A stretch of DNA of 64,000 nt. Origin: Phallusia mammillata. Lineage: Eukaryota; Chordata; Ascidiacea; Phlebobranchia; Ascidiidae. This document shows positions 50,281 through 61,751 of the stretch, one piece after another. Below the pieces are notes generated by a model. It was not told the DNA's origin, did no database searches, and saw only the letters and a program-made list of their open reading frames with translations. Numbering within the stretch: position 1 is the first letter of the stretch; each line of letters opens with the position of its first letter. The translations under genes and the position numbers were made by a program. The stretch covers positions 225,124 through 289,123 of the forward strand of contig QLIY01000055.1 of the NCBI GenBank assembly GCA_003260075.1, in the 5' to 3' direction.

Positions 50281-50360
50281 GCGGTCGGTCATTCTTTCTT
50301 TCGCTCTCGTGGTGAAGGTGGCTGTGTCGACGGGAGTCTGCCAAATTGGAAATGATGCAG
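50231..50360 (+). promoter_or_regulatory. putative promoter and first exon of array unit 0
   Basis: gattagtcga (50231) is the counterpart of the attggtcga boxes upstream of the later units. It is followed by a pyrimidine-rich, CpG-containing stretch and an exon-like segment ending aatgatgcag|gtaatt at 50360. The same arrangement recurs at 54961-55081, 58691/60431-60506 and 62518-62630. Promoter status is inferred from position and recurrence. Confidence 0.4.
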
Positions 50361-50400
50361 GTAATTTGCTTGTTTGACTTGATACATCTAAATCTACTTG

Positions 50401-50463
50401 TTCGGTGTCTGTGTAGAAGTAAACTTGGGTGCACACTGGGCAACTTCTTGCACTGATACCGAA
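50401..50463 (+). ncRNA. pre-miRNA-like hairpin, family A copy 1
   Basis: A 63-nt hairpin. The 5' arm (50401-50420, ttcggtgtctgtgtagaagt) pairs with the 3' arm ending gataccgaa at 50463, with one T-T mismatch and one bulged T. That gives about 19 pairs and a terminal region containing gggtgcacac. It lies 40 bp into the intron following an atgcag|gtaatt donor. Size and pairing suit a Drosha/Dicer substrate; no known miRNA was recognised. Confidence 0.6.
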
Positions 50464-50709
50464 ATATATAGTTTGCAAGTTTATATATTGAGGTTAGTTT
50501 TTAAATACACGTTTCTGTTGCTGGTTTATTTTGTTTCAGGTTATCCAATGGCTGCTCTTTAATGACACAACGGAAAAGCATAGCTTCCAAGCGACAGATA
50601 AACATCCTGACATGTCTTGCAACAGTCAACACGGAACTTTAAATTGGCAAGTAACAGTTATATATAATGAATGTATAAGTAAGTGTGAATTGTATAGTGT
50701 ATAGTTGGG

Positions 50710-50760
50710 TCAGCATGTGGGGACTGTATAAAGTGCACTTATGAGGTCTGCGCATGTTGA
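50710..50760 (+). ncRNA. pre-miRNA-like hairpin, family C copy 1
   Basis: 5' arm 50710-50729 (tcagcatgtggggactgtat) pairs with 3' arm 50741-50760 (atgaggtctgcgcatgttga). Eighteen of 20 positions pair including G-U; the loop is aaagtgcactt. It sits in the intron just upstream of the exon at 50834. A paralogue at 51055 keeps the fold while differing in sequence. Confidence 0.6.
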
Positions 50761-51054
50761 TGAAATCAAAACTCTTTTATTGTAATTTAAATTGTCTGTG
50801 AATTTCGGGTACTCCTTTTGCTTTGTTTTCCAGGAAACTATCGGAAGCAAAGTGTCCACGACGGTGAAGCAACAATAAAAGTAACATCTTCGGTTAAGTA
50901 ATATTATTTTTGTTAATCTAAGTCGCTATCCCAGTAGGTGTAGGTGTAACTACTTGCTGCATATTTGACAACCTTTGGTTCCAAGCAGACATAGTCGGTC
51001 ATTATGTAGCATAGCATTCCAGTTGTAGTGTGAATTGTATAGTGTATAGTATGG

Positions 51055-51105
51055 TCAGCATGTGCGGACTGTATGAAGTGCACTAATACCGTATCCACAT
51101 GTTGA
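51055..51105 (+). ncRNA. pre-miRNA-like hairpin, family C copy 2
   Basis: 5' arm 51055-51074 (tcagcatgtgcggactgtat) pairs with 3' arm 51086-51105 (ataccgtatccacatgttga), with 17 of 20 positions paired and loop gaagtgcacta. It lies upstream of the exon at 51180, exactly as copy 1 lies before 50834. Changes relative to copy 1 are concentrated in the 3' arm and the mid-stem and mostly preserve pairing. Confidence 0.6.
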
Positions 51106-53820
51106 TGTAATTAAAACTTTTTTATTGTAGTTTAAAATTGTCTGTGAATTTCGGGCACTTCTTTTGCTTTGTTTTGCAGAGAATAATCGGAAGCAAAGTG
51201 TCGGTGAAGGCGAAGCAACGATGAAAACAACATCTTCAGTTAAGTGATATTAGTTTTGTTAAGGCCTAATTTTTTCCAAGCGTACACAATAGGCAACAGA
51301 ATGAATTTTACTTATAATGCAGTATTTTATATGGTACTTTATGTTTTCGGCAATGCCCAGGGTAATTTTAATTGGATATAACTTATTAAATATTAAATCG
51401 GTGAAATATAGCTTTGACGTAACGTAAACCGGTTAAGCATTAGGGTGATCACATCGCACCTGGGTGATTCAACTTTTGCGCCAGACTTCCGAGTGACTTT
51501 TTGACAGCTAACATTTTGATTGATATCCCGTTTAATTGTGTAACTTATGCTTGAAGACAACGGGATTCAAACATTTAAATTCAATAGCATTAAAAACAAC
51601 GTAGTGGGTAGTGCGTTTAAGTCTTTGTAAAGTTAATATGCGTTGAATCCATCAGTAGAAATGCACGCATATTAAGAACTCCTTAGGAAAGTTTTTTAGC
51701 ATTAAAGTAAGTAGGTCGTTAAACCTGGTTGAAATTAAGCTTTGTTAAAGTCAATTTCGTTAAAATTGTATCAGTTGTTTTAATTTTTTATTATAAACAT
51801 GCAAAAAAACGTTATAGGGGATGCTAACCAGGCCACACCCTTTAACATAGTTTGTTAAACACAACAAACAAATAAACCCATGATTTTTGATTTGTTTGTT
51901 GCAGGTCCACGAGATGACAAACACATTTGATGACAAAGCATTGTAGTTGGGAAGCTTACGGAATGCGGGCAAGTTATTATGAAGCTTTTACATAACATTT
52001 AAATGTAGTAATTTTAGGGTTTAAATTAAAGATACATTTTCAAGTTGGAATAATGTTTAATGGAATAATGCATTTTGCCGATTTCTATTAGTTCCCGCTT
52101 TCTCCTCATATTCTATTTTTCAAAACGCAATTTCAACCGGTTGGGGGTCAGTAGGAAGCCATTCGCGTCTAAAACCTAATTAAAATTCGAATGTTCCGAC
52201 AGTAATCCACGCAAAATCAAGTTTGAATGTCATTTTTTCGAACGCAATTTCAACCCATTGAGGGGTCGGTAGTGGCCGTTAAGAACCGAAATAAGTTGAA
52301 ATTTTCCCATATAGTAACGCAACCAAAATTTAATTTTTCTAACATATTTTAATTTTTCGAAGCAAAAACGGGCATCTAAATCTATAGTCCTACAGTTTAT
52401 AGTTAAATTATTTAACAATTATTTTTCAATATGTTTTGACTCTTTAGTTTAAACCACTACTGGCATCAGCATTTGGTGACTTTTGTCGAAGGATGTGGTG
52501 TTACACAGAGAGCAAGATAAGTGTATGCATGTAATGCTATTGTTCTACGTTAACTTATTGCCAGCTATGTAGGAGGAGGTTTTGTTCTGCATTTTAACCG
52601 AGGTGAAATTTTTAAAATGAATTCAAGTTTCTTAAACTTGGGGCATCAGTAGGAGACCATGGACATTTAGCCCTTATGCTAATTTGAAATAATCCCTCAG
52701 TTACCCACAGGAAATTGAATTTTGCTTCAATATTTTAATTTCGCAAGACAGAAACGTGCAGTTTGTAAAATGCATTCAAGCTTCCAGAAGTTTTTAAATA
52801 CATGAAACTGCTGCTTGATCTTTTGATTTTAGATAATTTATTGATGCTTCCTCTGTTCAGTTTGGTTGCCACCTGAAGAAAAATTTGGGATGGTTGGAAA
52901 CCAGTAACAAGCAAAGTTAATTTTTTCGTATTATATTTTTGGTGATACATTACATCTAAATTGGGGTACAGCATTTAAGACAGCATAAAGTTAAGACAGC
53001 TTATTCTGTTTTCTCATTTTAATTTAACGTTGTGGTGTAAATTTACATTAATTTTCCTGAGAGTTTTTGCTCAGCTGCTTTCTTTTACAGAACACTTCGA
53101 GAACGACTAAGGTCAGAGTTTGAGCTGAAATTAAAGAGCAAGGTCTTTAAATTAAAGGTAATCAATTTTTAAGACGAATTTCCGCAATTTGCATTCAAAA
53201 ACTTTATCCACGTCAAACTTATTGTAAACGAAACGTAAAACAATTCTAATAGGCGTAGGTATATTGATATAACTCCATGAATTATTTTTCGTATCTTGGA
53301 CAACTCGTGGAATATAAACAGCATAGTAGGATGGTTAATTGTAAAGATAATTAGAAGGGCAAATATGGTTCAATAAGTTGTTGATTTTGTATTGTTCAAT
53401 AATTTGAAGTATTTAGCAAGCAACAGCTCAGCTTAGATCAATATAATATCGAACAGGCCTAGCTTTCTTTGATAACTTACCATTTGAGGTTAAAAATATG
53501 CTGCGGTTATATTTGCTACATTGTATTGCTTGATTTTGTTTCAAATTTTGGTCACAATCACATTTCGACATAGATATAGAAGGCAACAAAGTGAACCTGT
53601 TTAAGGTGCATTTTTGACTAATGTTTTCTTGCTTTGCAGATCGATGCACTGTGCCAATCTTCCTATCTCGTTAAAACCAACGAACATTGGTTCTTTTACT
53701 GGAACACTTGTCGTGTAAACTGAAAATGGAGACACCATCAATGTTACTTTAAAGGCAACCACTTGCTAGTTTATCATTATCTCGATTACCATTTTGTTTT
53801 TTCGTATATTGTTATTTGTC

Positions 53821-53826
53821 AATAAA
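53821..53826 (+). terminator. poly(A) signal AATAAA, unit 0 transcript
   Basis: AATAAA follows the putative last exon (stop at 53721-53723) by about 100 bp. This would end the first transcription unit before the next promoter-like box at 54961. Confidence 0.4.
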
Positions 53827-54800
53827 TGAAATACTGCATTGAGCTGACTTGTGAAGATGAAAGGACCTTTAAACCATACTCTCTTGAAAGGGAATTATAA
53901 AACTTATTGTTACAATAATGATATATTTTTGTTGCACATCTAGATTTAAGTCTTGCTGGCGTGGTTTTAACAGCAGCTTGGTATACCGTATGATATCGCA
54001 TGTGAAAATATAAGTCCCGAAGAGCCTTTTTATTATTTACAAACCGAAAACTAATATTGCGCAAAGTTATAATTTTGCATATTTTAGTATATTTATGTCC
54101 ATTAAAACAGCGTCGATCTTGTAATATGTGATAAAATAAGCTTGGAAGTGATAATGCTACTACCAATGCCAGAATTCATAGTACATGGCCAATACAAGGC
54201 GTTATGTGGTTGGGGTATAATTTGGTAAACACTGATTCAATAGAAAAACAACACATCGAATTAATTTCTACCGATAGTTTAAAGCGCCGAAAAAAAGGAA
54301 AAAAAACACGAATTTTTAGTACCATAACACATTTGTTGCATATTTTTATTGGGGCATATTTACATTTTTTACCCCACTAATTGACATTTGCTACTAAACA
54401 CAGATATTGTCTATTAACTACTCTTTAACGCATAGCTCTAAATATAGCCTAAGAGTAGAAACCATTGCTGGTATACGGCGGTTATGCTTTATCGTTAAGG
54501 GCATCTTTTTACACAGCGATCACCCACGTAACCACAAAATACAAGGCAGTGACGCCATCAACGTTTTTGACTCCTGGATTAGTGCAATGACACTGCAATA
54601 AGATCATATGATAAACAGCTTTAAATGCAAGTTTCGGACAATTTCAATACCGTACCGTGCGCTTAGATGATTTTGGCTGCGTACCATACTTTCATCTTGT
54701 CTCCCTTTTGATGTTTGCCACGTTAAAAAAAACGGTGTCACGTGATGCCTCTTTGCCCAATGAGCGTTCTAACTCTTGGCCTCTAGCATTCAATTAACCT

Positions 54801-55826
54801 ACTCCCAAACACAACTTACTAATTGATGCAATGACGCTTGCTATTGGTTGGTTTAAGATCGCCCCCCCCCCACTCCCAAACACAACTTACTAATTGGTGC
54901 AATAACGCTTGCTATTGGTTGGTTTAAGATCGCCCCTGTGACGTTTTCCAGACAAGAGCTCTGATTGGTCGAGGGGGAAAAAGAGAAAAAGGGAATGTCA
55001 CACTTCTTGCTTGCGTGTGTTGCCTCATTCTTTTCTGGTGACTCTTGCCGGAGGATGTTGTGTTGAACGGAGAGTGTACAGGTAATGCTATTGTTGTAAA
55101 CTTACTTGTTGATGTATGTGTAGCAGCAAACTCTGGTGCCACAGGTTTACTTCTGCATTGTAACCAATGTGTAATTTTTAAAATGCTTTCAAGATTCCAA
55201 ACCTTATAATTGTAAGGGCTTTAAATTATACGTGGTCAATTTATAAGACTTGTTTCTGCAATTTCCATACAAAAATTGTAACCGCATTATACCTATTATA
55301 TTAAACGAAACGTAAAACAATTCTAGTAGGTTAGGTATATTGGTTTAATTGCAGAAAATTTTTATTTGTCTTATGTTGCACAACTCGTGGTTTACAAACA
55401 TCATATAATGTATGATTGTAAAGATAATCAAAACATTACATATGGTTCAATAATTTTGAGTAAGTCATTGATTCGTGTTTATTTTGTTTCAGATTTTGGT
55501 CACAAACCGCACCTATGTTTCGACCCCCCCCCCGTAATTTTTAAAATGCTTTCAAGATTCCAAACCTTATAATTGTAAGGGATTTAAATTATACGTGGTC
55601 AATTTATAAGACTTATTTCTGTAATTTCCATACAAAAATTGTAACTGCATTATACCTATTATATTAAACGAAACGTAAAACAATTCTAATAGGTTAGGTA
55701 TATTGGTTTAATTCCAGAAAATTTCTATTTGTCTTATGTTGCACAACTCGTGGTTTACAAACATCACATAATGTATGATTGTAAAGATAATCAAGATTAC
55801 ATACGGTTCAATAATTTTGAGTAAGC
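54801..55826 (+). repeat. array unit 1 with duplicated allelic blocks
   Basis: 54801-54860 is repeated at 54871-54935 across a C10 run, and 55171-55523 is repeated at 55534-55825 across another. The unit carries a CCAAT-like ctgattggtcga (54960), an exon ending gtgtacag|gtaatg at 55081 and a family A hairpin. Confidence 0.5.
55109..55167 (+). ncRNA. pre-miRNA-like hairpin, family A copy 2
   Basis: ttgatgtatgtgtagcagca... pairs with ...ttctgcattgtaaccaa. The inner 14 positions have two mismatches; there is a larger internal loop, then a three-pair outer end. It occupies the same place as copy 1, about 27 bp after a cag|gtaat donor. It is weaker than the other copies. Confidence 0.4.
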
Positions 55827-57561
55827 CCCCCCCCCCGTTATGTATTTTGGGTAACTATTTGTTTGGCGTCATTGGTAGAAATGCGCTGCTTGCCCAAATT
55901 TCGAAACAAATAGCACGTAAACACGCTTGTTCATAATCAAACTTATCTAAACGTTATTGCGACAAAAATCACATGGATAGCGTTGGTCTGAGATGTTGCC
56001 ATAAAGCAGGGGCGTGCGCATGCGGCCCTTCATCGAATGTTGTGCGGCCACCCCCCCCCCCACAGATATGGAAGGCAGCAATGTAAGTGAACTTGTTTTG
56101 TAACAAAAGCCTTTTTTGGACATTTTTTTAAAAATGTAAATTTGAAAAACTTACCGGGCATATGCTACTAATTGTACTTATTATGTAAACCTCATCTTCA
56201 CTTCAATGTAACATTAAATAGACTTAAATCCAATACTACCACGTTGATGCAAATAGCTGGCCCGATGCTTGAGTGCGCTGCACTTCATTTGTTGCATGTT
56301 ATGTATTTTGGGTAACTATTCGTTTGTCGTCATTGGTAGAAGTGCGCTGCTTGTCCAAATTTCGACACAAATAGCATAAATTCGATATTGACGTAAACGT
56401 TCTTTATCAAACTTATCTAAACGTTATTGCGACGAAAATCACATGGATAGCGTTGGACTGAGATGTTTCCATAAAGTATACTATGCCCGATATGCCCGAT
56501 TTAAAAGAACAACAATTCTAACATACTTATTCATGCCTTATACCGCATAACAACGAAAAATATACGTAATGTACATTACCTTAAAAAATACAGCGCGTTA
56601 GACCACTCGTGATTTATGGAAAATGGTTCGAAGGTTAATTACAGAATAAAGAAGAGCTATTTAGTAATAATAAAAAAGCACAAATCAGTAAAATATACGA
56701 TGGAACTATTTACTAGATTTCCTACATGTCATAATCTTCCTTTAAGTCTAATTTTGTTTTTATACGTTGAACTATTGTTGGTTGTTTCAGACTTTGGTCA
56801 CAAACCGCTACTGCGTTTCGACACTGATACGTGAGGCAGCAATGTAAGTCAATTTAGCTTTAGTATGTATGTTTAAAATTATTGTCTGCATTAAAGTCTC
56901 TTTATCGCATAACGACTAAAGAAAATAACATAACGCTTATGAAGTATATAACTTATCTTGTTATGAAGCTTGGTTATAGCGTCGGCGTGCAAACTGCGTT
57001 GCATAAACAGCGAGCCCCCCCCCCAGCTTTAGCATGTATGTTTAAAATTATTGTCTGCATTAAAGTCTCTTTGTCGCATAATGAACAAAGAAAGAAATGT
57101 AATGCTTGTTATGAAGCTTTTTAATAGAGTCGGTGTGCAAACAGTGTGACATAAACAGCGAGTTAAGACCAACACCTATAACCATAAAAGATAAAGAAAA
57201 TATAATGTGAAGCCATATAATGTCCAAACGGCGTAGGCTCGTGTAAATAGTGTAACATAGACAGTCAGTTAAAGCCAGCACTTCTACCATGTTGATACGA
57301 ATAGCTAGCCCGGTGCTTGAGCATGTTGCACTTTATTCTTTTGCATGTAATGTGTTTTGGGTAACTATTTGTTTGTCGATAATGGTAGAAGTGCGCTGCT
57401 GGCCGAAATTTCGAAATAAATAGCATAAATAAAAGTTGTTAGTAACGTGGTCACGCGATATGCGACAAACTGCTCGACGGCGTTAAAAATTCAACGTAGT
57501 CTATATTTCTTGTGAACTAATGTAACAGATACAGGTAATTTTTGAGTTGAAAATCAACCTG

Positions 57562-57623
57562 TTCAGTGTCTATACAGAAGTAAACTTGGGTGCACGCTGG
57601 TTTGCTTCTACACTGATACTGAA
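57562..57623 (+). ncRNA. pre-miRNA-like hairpin, family A copy 3
   Basis: 5' arm ttcagtgtctatacagaagt plus aaac pairs with 3' arm gtttgcttctacactgatac plus tgaa. Of 24 positions 20 pair, with a four-position internal loop in mid-stem. The outer G-C pair of copy 1 (50404/50460) is here A-T (57565/57620), a compensatory change. It follows the donor at 57534. Confidence 0.6.
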
Positions 57624-57918
57624 ATAACAATTTGTGGGATAAATTTTGAGAGTTGAATCTATAGATAATGATTTATTAAATACACGGTACTGTTGTCTGG
57701 ATTATTTTATTTCAGGTTTCTGATGACCTCCATCAACTCTTCGACTAACTATGGATGATAAAGTTATTTGACGCCAGAATGGAAGCATTTACAAATACAG
57801 GCGGGTTACCTAGGTTTATGACAGTAGTGAGTAGTGAGAATAAGCTTTGCATGGTGAATTGTCATGTTGCACTTCGTGTTTTGCATGTCACGTGTGTTCT
57901 GACTATAAGTAAGCGTAA

Positions 57919-57948
57919 AAGCAAACTAAGGTGCACACTAGTTTGTTT
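57919..57948 (+). ncRNA. minimal family A-like hairpin
   Basis: aagcaaacta pairs over 10 positions with tagtttgttt around aggtgcacac, the same loop motif as other family A copies. The outer stem is missing, so it looks like a recombined or decayed copy. Confidence 0.3.
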
Positions 57949-58222
57949 GTTAGGTTCCCTAAATCTATGGTACTGCTAATGGATTGTTTTTTTAGAGTTT
58001 ATACTTCTGTGCATCTATTGGTGGTTAGAGCGCAAGCAAACAGGAACGTAAAGGTTTATATTTAATACACATAAAGGAACGCCTAAATTAAACCAATAAA
58101 TTGCAAAAATAGTGCAACGTGCATATATCCTATTTTTGCATATTCTTTAAAACTTATACTGTCATTATATATAACATTGTGTTATGTTTCTTGGTACTGC
58201 TTTTGCTTTGTATTTTGTAGGT

Positions 58223-58270
58223 AACAACAGTCGCGTTGAGTCGAGATGGAGACTGAAACCAAACCGATCG
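58223..58270 (+). other. recurrent short exon (unit 2)
   Basis: Preceded by tttcttggtactgcttttgc...tgtag and ending ccgatcgaa|gttaag. Paralogous exons end near 60010 (probable allele), 60972, 62094, 62725 and 62876, all with an agatggaaa/agatgaaaa start and a gttaagt donor. The frames contain METETKPIE-like peptides in some copies and a stop in others (62725), so coding function is doubtful. Confidence 0.4.
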
Positions 58271-58495
58271 AAGTTAAGTCACCTTGTTTATTGGGTTTTA
58301 TGACATATATAGTTGGCCACTGGTTGTTCAGCTGTTGTATAGTATAGTTTTCTAGTTTCGCATGCTGACTTGGCATGTTGCACTTATGTTGGGCATGTCA
58401 AGTGTGTTCTGACCACTATATTGTGAGCATAGGCATGAACTAAAGATTAGATATGAACTAGGTTTAGTGCTGTATTTTCTTTCAGAGCTGTCGAC

Positions 58496-58550
58496 CTGTG
58501 TTGTCTTTCAGGACTGCAATGATCCTTAACCAACATTAATCACTTAGCAG
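58496..58550 (+). other. recurrent short exon after hairpin B intron
   Basis: Acceptor ttttctttcag leads to gctgtcgacctgtg...cttagcag|gtaagt. The same block recurs at 60236-60290 (probable allele) and in diverged form at 62344-62402 and near 63870-63954. No open frame is shared, which favours a non-coding exon. Confidence 0.35.
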
Positions 58551-59556
58551 GTAAGTGCAAAATAGCGTCCGTCAATAGTAATACCGAGGAAATCTCTACA
58601 AACTTAAGGTGTGTTTTTCTTTAGTTCCCGCGGAAGTGATGAAGACGTACTGACCATGCGTCCATGTGACGTGCCAAAAACAAGCCTTGTAATTGGTCGA
58701 AGGCAACATAAACAAAGANAACATACTTATACATGCCTACCGCATAACAACGAAAAATATACGTAATGTACATTACCTTAAAAAATACAGCGCGTTAGAC
58801 CATTCGTGATTTATAGAAAATGGTTCGGAGTATTAATAAAAAAGCACAAAACGGGATAAAATATACGATGGAACTATTTACTAGATTTCCTACATGTCAT
58901 AATTTTCCTTTAAGTCTACTTTTGTTTTTTACACATTGAACTATTGTTGGTTGTTTCAGATTTTGGTCACAAACCGCTACTGCGTTTCGACATTGATACG
59001 TGAGGCAGCAATGTAAGTAAATTTAGCTTTAGCATGTATGTTTAAAATTATTGTCTGCATTAAAGTCTCTTTATCGCATAACGAGCAAAGAAAAAAATGT
59101 AATGCTTGTTATGAAGCTTTTTAATAGCGTCGGTGTGCAAACAGTGTGGCATAAACAGCGAGTTAAGGCCAACACCTATACCAAAAAAGATAAAGAAAAT
59201 GTGAAGCCATACAATGTCCAAACGGCGTAGGCTCGTGTAAATAGTGTAACATAAACAGCCAGTTAAAGCCATCACTTCTACCATGTTGATACGAATAGCG
59301 AGCCCGGTGCTTGAGCATGTTGCACTTTATCCTTTTGCATGTAATGTGTTTTGGGTAACTATTTGTTTGTCGACAATGGTAGAAGTGCGCTGCTGGCTGA
59401 AAATTCGAAATAAATAGCATAAATAAAAGTTGTTAGTAACGTGATCACGCGATATGCGACAAACTTCTGGACGGCGTTAAAAATTCAATGTTAGTCTATA
59501 TTTCTTGTGAACTAATGTAACAGATACAGGTAATTTTTGAGTTGGAAATCAACCTG

Positions 59557-59618
59557 TTCGATGTCTATACAGAAGTAAACTTGGGTGCACGCTAGTTTGC
59601 TTCTGCACTGATACCGAA
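59557..59618 (+). ncRNA. pre-miRNA-like hairpin, family A copy 3, probable second allele
   Basis: Nearly identical to 57562-57623. The inner stem cagaagtaaac pairs perfectly over 11 positions with gtttgcttctg. Because 58720-60457 looks like the other allele of 56519-58718, this is probably the same locus, not an extra gene. Confidence 0.55.
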
Positions 59619-60543
59619 ATAACAATTTGTGGGATAAATTTTGAGAGTTGAATCTGTAGATAATGATTTATTAAATACACGGTACTGCTGTCTGGATTAT
59701 TTTATTTCAGGTGTCTGATGATTTCCACCAACGCTTCGACTAACTATGGTTGATGAAAGTTACTTGACGCCAGAATGGAAGCATTTACAAAAACAGGCGG
59801 GTTAAATAGGTTTATGACTGAGGTGTAGTGCGCTTCAAAAATAGTATAACGTGCTACGGTGCATATATCCTATTTTTGAATGTTCTTTAAAACTTATAGT
59901 GTCATTAAATATAACATTGTGTTATGTTTCTTGGTACTGCTTTTGCTTTGTATTTTGTAGGTAACAACAGTCGCGTTGAGTCGAGATGGAGACTGAAACC
60001 AAACCGATCGAAGTTAAGTCACCTTGTTTATTGGGTTTTATGACATATATAGTTGGCCACTGGTTGTTCAGCTGTTGTATAGTATAGTTTTCTAGTTTCG
60101 CATGCTGACTTGGCATGTTGCACTTATTTTGGGCATGACAAGTGTGTTCCGACCACTATATTGTTAGCATAGGCCTGCACAAAAGATTAGATATGAACTA
60201 GGTTTAGTGCTGTATTTTCTTTCAGAGCTGTCGACCTGTGTTGTCTTTCAGGACTGCAATGATCCTTAACCAACATTAATCACTTAGCAGGTAAGTGCAA
60301 AATAGCGTCCGTCAATAGTAATACCGAGGAAATCTCTACAAACTTAAGGTGTGTTTTTCTTTAGTTCCCGCGGAAGTGATGAAGACGTACTGACCATGCG
60401 TCCATGTGACGTGCCAAAAACAAGCCTTGTAATTGGTCGAAGGCAACATAAACAAAGATGAGACTACATTTCGGGTCGTTCTGTTTTTGCTGCTCGCCTA
60501 TGCAGGTAATTCTGTTGTTACAAAGCAAATTAGCCTAATTGGT

Positions 60544-60600
60544 ATCCATAACTAAGTAAACGTTCGTGCACACCAGTTTACTTACGCAAAATAGTGGGAT
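60544..60600 (+). ncRNA. pre-miRNA-like hairpin, family A copy 4
   Basis: The inner stem taagtaaac (60553-60561) pairs perfectly with gtttactta (60576-60584), converting the T-G pair of copy 3 to T-A. A lower stem tatcca / tgggat flanks an internal loop. The loop contains cgtgcacac. It lies about 38 bp after the donor at 60506. Confidence 0.5.
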
Positions 60601-61709
60601 TTAATGGTTCAAAGTTTGCTTAGGTTCCCTAAATTAATGGTTTTGCTAATGGATTTTTTTTTTAGACTTTAGACTTTAGACTTTTGTGCATCCAATGATG
60701 GTTAGAAATGGGAACAAGAGAACAACAGGCACGTAAATGTTTTCATTAATTTGACGCTTTATACATTTATAGCGTCCTAATTGATCCAATACCATGTAAA
60801 GGTGGTATAGAGTGCACATATTCCATCTTTGCATGTTACTTACAAAGTTTATTGTCAATAAAATATATCACTGTATTGTGTTTCTTGGTACTGCTTTTAC
60901 TCTGTTTTTTTTTACAGGAAGACAACAACAGTCGCGAAGAGCCAAGATGGAAATTGAAGCCAAACCGATTGAAGTTAAGTTACGTTGTTTTTCGATTTTA
61001 CGTGTCCTAATTAGTTAGTCACATAATTAGAGATTAAGCTTTTAATATTTGTTAGGTTAATTATTAGTTATAGTTATTAAGCTGTAGTATAGTTTAGTTT
61101 TCAGCTTTGCATGCTGCTGATTTGGCATGTTGCACTTGGCGTTTGGCATGTCACGTGTGTTCCGACTATCAGGATCGGTGTTAATGAAAGATTAGATGTG
61201 AACAAGGTTCATGACTGTGACCTGCGCATCTTGGTTATGCCTTTGCCTTTCTTTTATAGCAAAAGAACAAGACATGACTAAAGTACTCGGAGGAGAACCA
61301 AGATTGTCTTCATACGATTAAAGTTAAGTTCAGTTGATTTTTTTAGTTTTCCATGGGGTAATTGGCATGCCGCACAATTCACATCACGTTCAACGTGTGT
61401 TCTGAGTATACGTAAGCTTAATAATACCTGTGAAGACAATAATATTAAATTAAGTGTAATTTAGTCTCAATTAGATCTGTTGCGCGTCTTGCAGACGATT
61501 TTTCGTCAGTAGAGAAACCCTGTTTATATTCGGAAAAGTAAAATGTAAGCAAACAACCTCAGAATAACCAACCCTTTGTCGAATGCCTGGATTGATTTTA
61601 TCTCTAGTGTTTTCGTTTAGAACGGTCGACCTTGTACTGCTCTCGTTGAAGTGGAAGTTCAAATGGGATCTATGCAGGTAGTTCTAATGTATATCGAGTT
61701 AATTTGAAA

Positions 61710-61751
61710 CGATGTGGGAGCAAACTTTCACAGTAGTTGGCTCCCGCATCG
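61710..61751 (+). ncRNA. strong short hairpin, family A copy 5
   Basis: cgatgtgggagcaaac (61710-61725) pairs with gttggctcccgcatcg (61736-61751). Fifteen of 16 positions pair, 12 of them consecutive, around a 10-nt loop. It is located about 30 bp after an atgcag|gtagtt donor like other family members, but the stem sequence is almost entirely different, so pairing is conserved and sequence is not. Confidence 0.5.

Larger units (their letters stand above)
50361..53826 (+). other. possible spliced transcript of array unit 0, coding status unclear
   Basis: Exon-like blocks with acceptor and donor signals: 50540-50650, 50834-50892, 51180-51238, 51905-51972, 53091-53157 and 53640-53723, then AATAAA at 53821. 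Open frames exist: 50540 continues from ATGATGCAG; the 50834 and 51180 exons share RKQSV..GEAT and end at GTTAAG donors; 53091-53723 joins in phase to 49 residues and a stop. Phases between the first three blocks do not give one continuous frame, so it may be a non-coding hairpin host with incidental short frames. Confidence 0.35.
56519..60457 (+). repeat. unit 2 present twice, joined at an n (probable alleles)
   Basis: 56519-58718 and 58720-60457 align end to end: same order of exons, hairpins and motifs, with scattered substitutions and indels. The first copy stops in caaaga followed by n (58719), and the second continues through caaagatgaga. This is the pattern of two contigs overlapping at a polymorphic locus. 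Confidence 0.55.
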
